Under the pieces are notes generated by a model, which saw nothing but the letters and a program-made list of their open reading frames with translations, had not been told where the DNA came from and ran no database searches. From assembly GCF_003148685.1 (NCBI RefSeq), contig NZ_QGGR01000002.1:682001-746000 (forward strand): 64,000 nt of DNA, given 5' to 3'. The stretch comes from Actinoplanes xinjiangensis (GTDB lineage Bacteria; Actinomycetota; Actinomycetes; Mycobacteriales; Micromonosporaceae). This document shows, in pieces, positions 15,681 to 23,674 of this stretch; within the stretch, counting starts at the first letter, position 1, and every line of letters begins with the position of its first letter. Both the position numbers and the translations under genes were made by a program.

Positions 15681-17318
15681 TCAGCGGGTGCCGGCGACCA
15701 CCGTGCTCACCTGGGTGCCGGAGAGGGTGCCGCCGATGTGGAGGCCGCCGCCCACGGAGGTGCCGGACACCGTTCCGCCGGTACGGACGGCGTAGGTCGT
15801 ACCCCTGGTGATCTGGTGGGAGCTGAAGACGACGCCACGGAACGCCTTGGTGGGCTGGTAGGACGCGATCTGCGTGCCCGAGGTGGTGGCCAGGTGGACC
15901 ACGGTCCCGGCCGCCTGGTTGGCGCTGAAGGTGATCGACACCCAGCCCTGACCGGAACTCGGCAGGGTGCTGGTGGTGGCGCTGATGCCGGACGAGATCA
16001 GCGTACCGCCGGTGATGGTGAGGGCGCCGTTGGCGTCGAGGCCGCCCTCGCCGCCGCCGCGGGTCGCCGAACCGGTGACCGCCACCGTGCCGCCGCTGAT
16101 CGTCAGGGCGCCGTTGGAGTCCAGGCCGTCGGTGCCGCCGCTCGCGACGACGGTGCCACCGGTGACGCTGATCAGGGCGTTCGGGGAGTTCTGCATCTCG
16201 CCGTAGGCGGGGTCGGAGGCGTTGAACGCGTCGTCGGTGGCGGTCGCCGAGATACTGCCGCCGGTCACGTGGACCTTGAGTCCCTCCACCCCCTCGTACG
16301 ACTTCGTGACGGTGACCGTGCCGCCGGCCACCCGCACGTCGGTCTCGGCGTGCACACCGTCGTCGCCGCTGGAGACCGTCGTCGTGCCGCCGTCGACGGT
16401 CAGGCCGGCATCGGAGTGCAGGCCGTCGTCGGTGGCGGTGACGTTCACCGTCCCGTCGCTGATCACCGTGAGCACGCCGGCCTTGATGCCCTTGCCGCCG
16501 GCGGTCGCGGTGATCGACCCGCCGGTGACGATGGCGTCGGTCTGTCCGGTGATCCCGTCGTCGGTCGCCTTGACGTTCACGGTGCCGCCGGTGACCGCCA
16601 CGTACCCGCGGGTGGCGTCCTCCTCGTTGTCGGACTTCAGGCCGTCGCCGCCGGCGGTCGCGGTGATCGAACCGCCGCTGACGATCACGTAGTCCTGACC
16701 GCGGAGGGCGTCGTCCGGCGCCGTGGCGGTGATCGTGCCGCCGGCGATGACCAGGCCGTCCTTGACGTTGATGGCGTCGTTGGCGTTGCCGGTGACGACC
16801 AGCGCCCCGGTACCGGCGATGGTCAGGTCGGCGGCCGAGGCGATCGCGCCGTCCACCGAGGCGGTGCCGTCGGTGAGCCGGTTGGTGGTGCCGGCCTGGA
16901 GATGGACCAGCACCTCGTCGGCGGCGACCACGTTGATCGCGCCGGTGCCGCCGGTGACCGTGACGCCGTTGAGGATCAGCCGGACGATGCCGGTCCCGGT
17001 GCTGTCGACGACGATCTGGCCGGCGGTGAGCGACCCGCTGAACCGGTAGGTCCCGGCCGCGTGGACGGTCACCGTGCTGCCCGAGACGGTGACGTTCGCA
17101 CTGGTGGTGGTCGCACTCGATCCGGTCAGGGTGACCGCGGCGACGTCCGCCTCGTTCCAGGTCAGGTCGGCCGCGCTGAGGTGACTGGCCTGGTTGGCGG
17201 CGAGCGCGGCGGCACCGGCCGGTCCGGCGGCCAGCGCAGGGGACGCGGGAGCCACCCAGACCGCGAGAGCGGTGGCGGTCAGCGCCGTGGGGACGGCGAG
17301 ACGGGAGATTCTGGACAT
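15681..17318 (-). CDS. Exported Cthe_2159-like carbohydrate-binding beta-helix protein
   Basis: A 545-residue exported protein. Residues 1-31 form a signal peptide ending ALA-A. The rest is a regular parallel beta-helix: repeats of the type GG(T/S)(V/I)xVTATDDG recur about every 22 residues, as in the Cthe_2159 (DUF4353, carbohydrate-binding domain) family, whose founding member binds polygalacturonate. The glycine/aspartate turns (TATDDGL, ASGGTDGLDSNGAL) are likely Ca2+ sites. It is the last gene of an operon with a VTC-domain protein and a DUF4956 protein, a combination found in many bacteria. Its partner ligand here is unknown; a cell-surface role tied to polyphosphate is inferred from the neighbourhood only. 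Confidence 0.85.
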   Translation of the reverse strand: MSRISRLAVPTALTATALAVWVAPASPALAAGPAGAAALAANQASHLSAADLTWNEADVAAVTLTGSSATTTSANVTVSGSTVTVHAAGTYRFSGSLTAGQIVVDSTGTGIVRLILNGVTVTGGTGAINVVAADEVLVHLQAGTTNRLTDGTASVDGAIASAADLTIAGTGALVVTGNANDAINVKDGLVIAGGTITATAPDDALRGQDYVIVSGGSITATAGGDGLKSDNEEDATRGYVAVTGGTVNVKATDDGITGQTDAIVTGGSITATAGGKGIKAGVLTVISDGTVNVTATDDGLHSDAGLTVDGGTTTVSSGDDGVHAETDVRVAGGTVTVTKSYEGVEGLKVHVTGGSISATATDDAFNASDPAYGEMQNSPNALISVTGGTVVASGGTDGLDSNGALTISGGTVAVTGSATRGGGEGGLDANGALTITGGTLISSGISATTSTLPSSGQGWVSITFSANQAAGTVVHLATTSGTQIASYQPTKAFRGVVFSSHQITRGTTYAVRTGGTVSGTSVGGGLHIGGTLSGTQVSTVVAGTR

Positions 17319-17378
17319 GGGGGATCCTTATGGTGAGGAGGATGACTGCCTTCAGCGGGCCGATGCGGCTCCGCTTCT

Positions 17379-18113
17379 TCAGCGGGGCGGGTGCCGGCGT
17401 AGTAGGCGGCGCCAGGGCACGTCCGGCAGGTCCGGGCGTAGTGCGGCGAGCCCGGTGGCGTATTTCGAGATGCCTACCGGCCGGTGCCCGCAGGCCCAGA
17501 GCAGCCGGTCGTTGGGTGAGACGGACGACGCGGTCTTGGTCTCGATGACCGCGACACCGGGCAGCAGCAGCTCCCGGCCGTCCACATCGGTCCAGGTCAG
17601 GCCGATGTCGACGGTCATCCGTGAATCGTCGGCGGGCTGGTGGAAGGTGGTGCGCCGATAGTGTGTCGTCAGCGTCGGCCGCAGGACGAACCGGTCGTCG
17701 CCGAGGATGTCGTCGACGAACCAGCGGCCCGGTCCGACGTCGTCGTGGTGGCCGGAGTCGTAGGGCAGGCGGTCCTTCACGGTCCCGCCCCGGTGGCCTT
17801 CGGTCTTCACCTCCAGCCAGCACAGCGCCGAGTCCAGGTAGGTGCGGGTGCGCACCTTGAACCGCCGCCGCCGGCGATACGCGGTGAGCCGGAAGCTGAC
17901 CAGGTCCGGAGTGTCGAAGTAGACCGATCGGTAGCGGAACGTCCGTTCGCCGTCGATCTCCAGGACCCGGGTGGCCGGGTCGAGCCGGGCCAGCACCTCG
18001 CCGGCCGCCGCGATCGGCAGCACGTACTTGCGGTCGGTCCGGGTCTGCAACGCCGCCTTCTCGGTCAGCTCGGCCAGGGAGACCGGGTCGAGATGGGCGG
18101 TGGTCACGGTCAT
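17379..18113 (-). CDS. VTC-domain polyphosphate polymerase
   Basis: A 244-residue single VTC domain, the fold of the catalytic core of yeast vacuolar transporter chaperone 4. The basic tunnel motifs are present: TRTDRKYVLP near residue 25, a RYRSVYFDTPDL strand, RRRRFKVRTRTY, WLEVKTE, and VAVIETKT. By family it would make or bind polyphosphate at the membrane through its partner. Its ATG overlaps the stop of the DUF4956 gene by 4 bp, so the two are co-translated. There are 60 bases between it and the beta-helix gene. Confidence 0.88.
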   Translation of the reverse strand: MTVTTAHLDPVSLAELTEKAALQTRTDRKYVLPIAAAGEVLARLDPATRVLEIDGERTFRYRSVYFDTPDLVSFRLTAYRRRRRFKVRTRTYLDSALCWLEVKTEGHRGGTVKDRLPYDSGHHDDVGPGRWFVDDILGDDRFVLRPTLTTHYRRTTFHQPADDSRMTVDIGLTWTDVDGRELLLPGVAVIETKTASSVSPNDRLLWACGHRPVGISKYATGLAALRPDLPDVPWRRLLRRHPPR

Positions 18114-18685
18114 CGGGCCGCTCCCACGAGCGCCTTCTTGCCCGGGGCGTACGAGTACCGCACCTCCACCACGGTGGTCTCGTTGACGAGATCCACCCGT
18201 TCGACGGTGGCCGCGTGCACCCGCGCACCGAGGATCCGTTCCAGCTGCGCGACCAGGGCGACGTGGTCGGTGACGGCGTTGTCGAGCACCAGTACCTGAC
18301 GCCGGTAGGAGCGGAACAGGCGTGGGTGGTCGCCGAGGTACATGACCAGGAGGATCAGCACCATGAGCGTCGGGGTGAGCCAGACCGGACCACCGCTGAG
18401 CGGCCCGAGGATGCCGAGGGCGAGGGCCGAGAAGTAGTAGGCCACCTCGTGCTGGTCCAGTTCGGTGGACCGGAGCCGGATGATCGACAGCACCCCGAAC
18501 AGGCCGAGCCCGAGGCCGGCACCGACCGAGCTGGAGCTGAGCGACCCCGCGACCGCGAGCACACCGACGTTGACGCCGAGGAACGCCACGACCAGATCCC
18601 GCCGCCGGTGCCGTGGAAAATACAGCCCGAAGACGAGAACACTCACAGCGGCAAGATCTAGCGCGAAGAGCGCAAGCCGGGGCAT
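18110..18685 (-). CDS. DUF4956 membrane protein
   Basis: A 191-residue integral membrane protein with about four transmembrane helices in residues 5-125 and a soluble C-terminal domain (130-185) ending VVEVRYSYAPGKKALV. The conserved DUF4956 core LFGVLSIIRLRSTELDQHEVAYYF is recognisable around residue 65. DUF4956 proteins are nearly always paired with VTC-domain proteins, and probably anchor the polymerase or export its product. It is the first gene of the three-gene operon. No ribosome site stands out. Confidence 0.88.
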   Translation of the reverse strand: MPRLALFALDLAAVSVLVFGLYFPRHRRRDLVVAFLGVNVGVLAVAGSLSSSSVGAGLGLGLFGVLSIIRLRSTELDQHEVAYYFSALALGILGPLSGGPVWLTPTLMVLILLVMYLGDHPRLFRSYRRQVLVLDNAVTDHVALVAQLERILGARVHAATVERVDLVNETTVVEVRYSYAPGKKALVGAAR

Positions 18686-18978
18686 AGTGGCACGACCTCT
18701 CAGTGCGCCCGGCCGGGACGTCAGCCCCCTGAACGCCGTCCGGCCGGCAGGTTATATATCGATGAACTTCGATTCGACCCTAGCCGCGAACCGGTCGAAC
18801 CTCATCGAACACCACCTCGGAATAGCCTCAAAGGGTGCTGTGACCCGCCTGTGCCTCCAGCGGGGCGCAACGGTCACCACCCCGGACCGCGCTCGCCCAA
18901 CACCGCAACCACGGCGGCTACACCGTCGACCTCGACGCGAGGGTGTGTTCCCGGTCGGACGAGGACCGGAAAACAGAA
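18686..18978 (-). promoter_or_regulatory. Upstream region of the DUF4956-VTC operon
   Basis: About 290 bases without a gene. A TATATA run on the minus strand near 18753-18760, unusual in this GC-rich setting, is the best -10 candidate for the operon. Nearby copies of TTCGA/TCGAA form short imperfect inverted repeats that could be a regulator site. Confidence 0.35.
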
Positions 18979-19008
18979 AACCCGCTACCGGATGATCGGT
19001 AACGGGTT
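18979..19008 (-). terminator. Rho-independent terminator of the second tRNA cluster
   Basis: Stem AACCCG(C/T)TACCG with one mismatch and a 6-base loop; on the minus strand it is followed by TTTTCTGTTTT. It ends the tRNA Gly-Cys-Val transcript, and its sequence differs from the terminator of the first cluster. Confidence 0.85.
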
Positions 19009-19027
19009 ACGTGAACTGCCAAACAGC

Positions 19028-19102
19028 TGGTGGGCGATACTGGGATCGAACCAGTGACCTCTTCCGTGTCAAGGAAGCGCGCTCCCGCTGCGCCAATCGC
19101 CC
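19028..19102 (-). tRNA. tRNA-Val (GAC), second copy
   Basis: Identical over its whole length, including the encoded CCA, to the gene at 4473-4547; anticodon GAC in loop TTGACAC. Confidence 0.95.
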
Positions 19103-19116
19103 GCACCACAAAAGCG

Positions 19117-19187
19117 AGGTGGAGACGGGATTTGAACCCGTGTACACGGCTTTGCAGGCCGTTGCCTCGCCTCTCGGCCACTCCACC
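19117..19187 (-). tRNA. tRNA-Cys (GCA), second copy
   Basis: Identical to the gene at 4561-4631, with anticodon GCA in loop CTGCAAA; CCA not encoded. The spacer to tRNA-Val differs slightly from that in the first cluster. Confidence 0.95.
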
Positions 19188-19213
19188 GAGCTGACCTCGA
19201 AAAGGCCTCTCCG

Positions 19214-19286
19214 AGCGGACGACGGGATTCGAACCCGCGACCCTCACCTTGGCAAGGTGATGCGCTACCAGCTGCGCTACGTCCGC
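19214..19286 (-). tRNA. tRNA-Gly (GCC), second copy
   Basis: Identical to the gene at 4670-4742, anticodon GCC. The 26 bases 5' of it (19287-19312) also match the first cluster, so the duplicated block extends into the leader or promoter. Confidence 0.95.
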
Positions 19287-19400
19287 TTGTCCCCCCAGGT
19301 TTCCCTGGCGACAACGGAACTTTATCTGGTCTCCCGACCACACACCAAACCGGGGGTCCTCCTGCGTGTCGCCCACGATGTGATCCGGTGGTCCGGGGCG

Positions 19401-20150
19401 TCAGCCGGCGACGGGCAGGCCGGGAGAGGTGAAGGCGCGCCCGTCGTCGGTGACGGCGGCGGACTCGTAGCCCTCGGCGGCGCGCTTGGCCAGCCAGGTG
19501 AGGCCTGGCTCGCCCATGGCCAGGGCCGCGGTCGCCCAGGCGTCGGCGACGGCCAGATCGGGGCCGACGACGGTGACCGATCGCAGACCGGTCGCCGGGG
19601 CGCCGGAGACCGGATTCCACACGTGGGCGCCCCGCTCGTACGTCCCGGAGGTCGCGACCGCACCGTCGGTGATGTTGAGCACCCAGGCCAGTTTGTCGGC
19701 CTCCCAGGGGTGGCGGACACCGACCCGCCACGGCCGGCCGCCGGGGCCGCTGCCGCGCATCCGGATGTCGCCGCCCGCGCCGATGTAGTGCCGGTGCGAG
19801 CCGGCGGCGGCGAGGCGCCGGGACGCCACCTCGACGGACCAGCCCTTGACGTAGCCGGACGGGTCCAGCTGCCCGCCCGCGTAGGCGTCGAAGTAGCCGC
19901 CGGTGTCGCGCCACAGGTCGGCACAGCGGTCCAGGACCAGGCGCAGGTCGGCGGAGCAGTCCTCCAGCCGCAGGTCACCGCGGCGGAAGCGGCACACCTC
20001 GCTGTCGTCTTTGTAGGTGCTGAAGCGGGCGTCGACCTCGTGCAGCCAGGCGCACGTCTCGTCGGCCAGCGACCGGAGCCGGGACTCGGGCAGGTCGTCC
20101 GCCAACTCGATGCTGACGACCGTACCCATGACCTCTTCGACGTGCCGCAC
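19401..20150 (-). CDS. apbE: FAD:protein FMN transferase (ApbE family)
   Basis: A 249-residue ApbE-type flavin transferase, which attaches FMN covalently to a threonine or serine of target proteins using FAD and Mg2+. Family marks: MGTVVSIEL at the N-terminus, FSTYKDDSEVCRF, DPSGYVKGWSVE, YIGAGGDIRMRG, AVATSGTYERG.HVWNP and VADAWATAALAMG. It has no signal peptide or lipobox, so it works in the cytoplasm or at the inner face. Its natural target is very likely the FMN-binding protein encoded next to it, which carries a flavinylation motif. Confidence 0.92.
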   Translation of the reverse strand: MRHVEEVMGTVVSIELADDLPESRLRSLADETCAWLHEVDARFSTYKDDSEVCRFRRGDLRLEDCSADLRLVLDRCADLWRDTGGYFDAYAGGQLDPSGYVKGWSVEVASRRLAAAGSHRHYIGAGGDIRMRGSGPGGRPWRVGVRHPWEADKLAWVLNITDGAVATSGTYERGAHVWNPVSGAPATGLRSVTVVGPDLAVADAWATAALAMGEPGLTWLAKRAAEGYESAAVTDDGRAFTSPGLPVAG

Positions 20151-20161
20151 GAACCTGGACC

Positions 20162-20677
20162 CTACGCGCCTGCCTTGTCCAGTGCCGCCTGGAGGGACGA
20201 CTTGTAGGCCCCGGTGGTGAGGGTGGCGCCGGAGACGGCGTCGACGTCGGCGCTCTGCGCCTTGAGCGCGGAGGCGTTCAGGCTCTTCACGGCGTTCGGG
20301 TTGATCGTGCCGCTGAAGCCCTCGGTCGGGTACGTCGCGTTCGCGCTGGTGACCTTGCCACCGGCGACCTTGATGGTGACCTGGACCGTGCCGTACGTGT
20401 GCTGCACGGCCTTGCCCTTGAAGGTGCCGGCCTTGAGCCCGTCCTCCTCGGCGTCGTCCCCGGCCGGGGCGGTGGTCTTCTTGCCGGAGGGCTTCTTCGC
20501 CGATCCCGGGGCGGTGGTCTCCTCTGCTCCGGCCGCGTCGATCTCCGGCTCCTCGGCGGCGCTGTCGGCCTGGGCGGACGACACCGGGACGGCCGCGGGT
20601 TGCACGCTCAGGCGGACCCCGAGGATCAGGGCCGCACCGGTGAGGGTGCCTACGGCTGCTGCGGTACTGCGTCGCAT
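20162..20677 (-). CDS. FMN-binding domain protein, membrane-anchored
   Basis: A 171-residue protein with an N-terminal membrane anchor or signal (TLTGAALILGVRLSV), a disordered Ala/Glu/Lys region (35-80), and an FMN-binding domain (82-171). The ApbE recognition motif DAVSGAT is present at 146-152, with Thr152 the expected site of covalent FMN. It sits between apbE and the ferric-reductase-like gene, so it probably acts as the outside electron carrier that receives electrons from the membrane reductase. Confidence 0.9.
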   Translation of the reverse strand: MRRSTAAAVGTLTGAALILGVRLSVQPAAVPVSSAQADSAAEEPEIDAAGAEETTAPGSAKKPSGKKTTAPAGDDAEEDGLKAGTFKGKAVQHTYGTVQVTIKVAGGKVTSANATYPTEGFSGTINPNAVKSLNASALKAQSADVDAVSGATLTTGAYKSSLQAALDKAGA

Positions 20678-20702
20678 CGCGGAAACTCCCAGTCAGTAGG
20701 GG

Positions 20703-22322
20703 TCAGAACTCGAACGGGTCGAGGTGGAGCTGGCTGTCGGGAACATCGAGCTGCTTGAGTGTGTCGACGGCGGCGTTCACCAGTCCGGGCGGACCGCACA
20801 GGTAGACGTCGCGCCGGTTCACGTCGGGAACGAGGCCGCGCAGCCCGTCCGGGGTGAACAGCCGGCGCGGGCCGGGGTCGTTGCGGCCGCCGACGATGTA
20901 GCGCACCCAGGCGTCCCGCTCCTCGGCCAGTTCCTCCAGCTCGGAGCGGAACACCAGCTCGTCCGGGCGGCTGGCCCGGTAGATCACGATGGTGTCGGCC
21001 GGCATGTCCTCGAGCAGGGCACGGATCGGCGCGATGCCGCTGCCGCCGGCGATCAGAAGAGCACGGCGACGGGTACGGCGTTCGGCGGTGAACGTCCCGA
21101 ACGGCCCCTCCGCCCAGATCGGCGTGCCGGGGCGCATGGTGGCCAGCTTGCGGGTGTGGCCGCCGGCGATGGTGACGGTGAGCCGCAGCCACTGCGGGTT
21201 CGGGGCCGCCGACAGCGAGAACGGGTGCGACTGCCACCAGCCGTTCGCGGTCAGGAACCGCCAGCGCATGAACTGGCCCGCCTGTACCGGGAGCCTGTCG
21301 AGCCGCTTGCCCTCGATGTAGATGGAGAACGTGTTGGCGCCCTCGCCGACGACCTCGGCCACGGTGAAGCGGTGCCGGGCGTTGAGCCACAGCGGCTCGA
21401 CGATGCGGCCCCAGAACAGGGCGGCGATGGTGATGCAGCCGAGCGCCGGCCAGAACACCGAGGCGAACTTGCCGCTCATGTCGGCGCCGGCGGCGATCTG
21501 GTGGCCGTAGCCGAGCAGCAGCACGCCGTAGCTGGTCAGGTGGATCAGGTGCCAGAGCTCGTAGTTGAGCACGTTGCGGACGGCCCGGATGGAGATCAGC
21601 GCGATGAACACCAGCAGGCCGGTGGCGATGGTGGCGCTGATCATCTCGGGGAACGTGGTGATCACGGTCCAGCCCTGCTCGACCACACCGGTGCCGGCGG
21701 TGAGCGCGTAACCGTACACGATGAACACGATGTGCGCGACCACGAAGGTCAGCAGCGAGGTTCCCAGCCAGCGGTGCCAGCGCAGCAGGTCGCGGGAGCC
21801 GACCCACTCCTCGAGCCAGGAGACCCGGCTCATCATCAGCAGCTGGATGAAGAGCAGGTAGCCGCCGATCAGGCCGGTCACCCGCCCGCCGGCGATCATC
21901 ATGGTGGCGGTGTCGCTGATCGCTCCCGGCCGGGTGTTGAACAGCCACAGCGCGACGCTGGTGGCGAGCCCGGAGAAGAACAGCAGGACGGTGAGGAGCC
22001 GGTTGCCGCTGGTGGACTCGCCGGGCGGCCGCTCGTCGACGACCGGGACACCGGTGCCGGCCTTCCAGCCGGTCGGGTCGGTGAGCGACGGCTCGGTGAT
22101 GTCGCCGCGGCGGTAGTTGTCCGGCTGGGCGTAGGGCTGGCCGTACTGCGGCTGGTCGTACTGGGGCTGGGCGTACTGCTGCTGCCCCTGGGCTTCCGGC
22201 CACGGCGGCATGGAAGGGTTGTCCCAGCCGGGACGAGTATCGGCCCGCAGCCCGGAGAAGTACCCGTCATCATCGGGAAGTTCGCGTTGATCCCGGAAAG
22301 CCGGAATTGTCAACGTCCTCAC
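20703..22322 (-). CDS. Ferric-reductase-like transmembrane protein with FAD/NAD(P) reductase domain
   Basis: A 539-residue protein in three parts. Residues 1-100 form a cytoplasmic Gln/Tyr/Pro-rich region with QPQY repeats. Residues 105-315 hold six to seven membrane helices with the His pairs of the ferric reductase/NOX family (RWHRWLGT, HLIHLTSYG). Residues 320-539 are a ferredoxin reductase-type domain with the FAD motif HPFSLS and the nucleotide motif LIAGGSGIAPIRALL. It would carry electrons from NAD(P)H across the membrane. With apbE and the FMN-binding protein it forms a three-gene operon. Confidence 0.9.
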   Translation of the reverse strand: MRTLTIPAFRDQRELPDDDGYFSGLRADTRPGWDNPSMPPWPEAQGQQQYAQPQYDQPQYGQPYAQPDNYRRGDITEPSLTDPTGWKAGTGVPVVDERPPGESTSGNRLLTVLLFFSGLATSVALWLFNTRPGAISDTATMMIAGGRVTGLIGGYLLFIQLLMMSRVSWLEEWVGSRDLLRWHRWLGTSLLTFVVAHIVFIVYGYALTAGTGVVEQGWTVITTFPEMISATIATGLLVFIALISIRAVRNVLNYELWHLIHLTSYGVLLLGYGHQIAAGADMSGKFASVFWPALGCITIAALFWGRIVEPLWLNARHRFTVAEVVGEGANTFSIYIEGKRLDRLPVQAGQFMRWRFLTANGWWQSHPFSLSAAPNPQWLRLTVTIAGGHTRKLATMRPGTPIWAEGPFGTFTAERRTRRRALLIAGGSGIAPIRALLEDMPADTIVIYRASRPDELVFRSELEELAEERDAWVRYIVGGRNDPGPRRLFTPDGLRGLVPDVNRRDVYLCGPPGLVNAAVDTLKQLDVPDSQLHLDPFEF

Positions 22323-22468
22323 CTGCTCAGCAGTCGTCTCACGGCGCCTGCCACCCCATGCGGCCGACGTGACGACCCGTGCGCGGAAAGGCCGTCATGG
22401 TTGGGTACGCGCATCACGGCGAGTTGGCTCAACGAGATCGGAAAAATCCCAGAGGTTAGGTTCTCCGC

Positions 22469-23674
22469 ATGAGTTCCGTACACCCGGTCACCGTGGTCGG
22501 CATCGGCGCCGGCGGCTGGCCGGACCTCTCCGGTACGGCACAGGACGCGCTGACCGCCGCGGAGGTGGTGTTCGGCGGATCCCGGCAGCTGGATCTGCTG
22601 CCCGCCACCGTCGCCGCACGCCGCGTCCCGTGGCCGTCTCCGCTGCTCCCCTCCCTGCCCGGCCTGCTCGAACCGGAACGCCACCGCCGGGTGTGCGTAC
22701 TGGCCAGCGGTGATCCGATGTTCCACGGGATCGGCACCACCCTGGCCCGCGTTCTGGGGCCCTCGTCGATCACGGTCGTCCCGCATCCGTCGTCGGTGTC
22801 GCTGGCCGCCGCCCACCTCGGCTGGGATCTCGCCCGAACCGACGTGGTGAGCCTGGTCACGGCCCCGGTCGAGACCCTCCACCGGCTGATCAATCCCGGT
22901 CGTCGGATTCTCGTCCTGTCCGCGGGCGCGCACACCCCGGCGGCGGTGGCGGCACTGCTCGTCCGGCGCGGCCACGGCGCGGCGGCCCTGACCGTCCTGG
23001 AACAGCTGGGCGGCGACGGGCAGCGCGTGGTCACCGGCACCGCGGACTCGTGGACCCTCCCGGAAGGCGACCCGCTCAACATCGTCGCGATCGAGTGCGG
23101 TGCCGGGCCCGCCGTCCCGGTCACGACCGGTCTGTCCGATGACGCCTATCAGGGCGACGGGCAGCTGACCAAACGCGAGGTACGGGCGGTCACCCTGGCC
23201 GCACTCGCCCCCGCCCCCGGCGAACTGCTGTGGGACGTAGGAGCCGGATCCGGCAGCATCGGCATCGAGTGGATGCGCAGCCACCCGGCCTGCCGGGCGA
23301 TCGCGATCGAGTCGTCGGCCGACCGGATCGCCACGATCACCGCGAACGCGGCTGCTCTCGGCGTACCCGGCCTGCGGGTGGTGCACGGCCGCGCCCCCGG
23401 CGCCCTCGACGGGCTCCCCCCACCGGACACCATCTTCATCGGAGGCGGATTGACCCGCGACGGAGTCCTGGACCGCTGCCTCGCCGCACTGCGCCCCGGC
23501 GGGCGGCTCGTCGCCAACGCGGTCACGGTCGAATCGGAGGCGGTCGTCGCCGCCGCCTACGCCAAACTCGGCGGCGAACTGACCCGGATCACCGTGCAAC
23601 GCGGCTCCCCGGTCGGCGGCTTCACCGGGTGGCGCTCGTCCATGCCCGTGACGATCTGGGCGGTGAACCCGTGA
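22469..23674 (+). CDS. cobL: Precorrin-6Y C5,15-methyltransferase (decarboxylating), CbiE-CbiT fusion
   Basis: A 401-residue two-domain enzyme of cobalamin synthesis. Residues 1-200 are the CbiE-type tetrapyrrole methylase (VVGIGAGGWPDL, VLASGDPMFHGIG). Residues 210-401 are the CbiT-type methylase and decarboxylase, with the SAM motif LLWDVGAGSGSIGIEW. It methylates C5 and C15 and removes the acetate carboxyl at C12. It is the first of three overlapping cob genes; its TGA overlaps the GTG of cobM. It is divergent from the ferric-reductase gene across 146 bases, which are too short to hold an obvious cobalamin riboswitch. Confidence 0.95.
   Translation: MSSVHPVTVVGIGAGGWPDLSGTAQDALTAAEVVFGGSRQLDLLPATVAARRVPWPSPLLPSLPGLLEPERHRRVCVLASGDPMFHGIGTTLARVLGPSSITVVPHPSSVSLAAAHLGWDLARTDVVSLVTAPVETLHRLINPGRRILVLSAGAHTPAAVAALLVRRGHGAAALTVLEQLGGDGQRVVTGTADSWTLPEGDPLNIVAIECGAGPAVPVTTGLSDDAYQGDGQLTKREVRAVTLAALAPAPGELLWDVGAGSGSIGIEWMRSHPACRAIAIESSADRIATITANAAALGVPGLRVVHGRAPGALDGLPPPDTIFIGGGLTRDGVLDRCLAALRPGGRLVANAVTVESEAVVAAAYAKLGGELTRITVQRGSPVGGFTGWRSSMPVTIWAVNP

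Noticed and set aside
14865..17336. 823-codon plus-strand frame over the beta-helix and HEAT-repeat genes
   Set aside because: Low-complexity GVGG/DRAA product produced by antisense reading of the repeats of the real minus-strand gene.
22440..22462. Half iron box (GAGGTTAGGTT) before cobL
   Set aside because: Only one half-site is present and the palindrome is missing.
22323..22468. Cobalamin riboswitch upstream of cobL
   Set aside because: The gap is 146 bases, shared with a divergent gene, and lacks a recognisable B12-box region.
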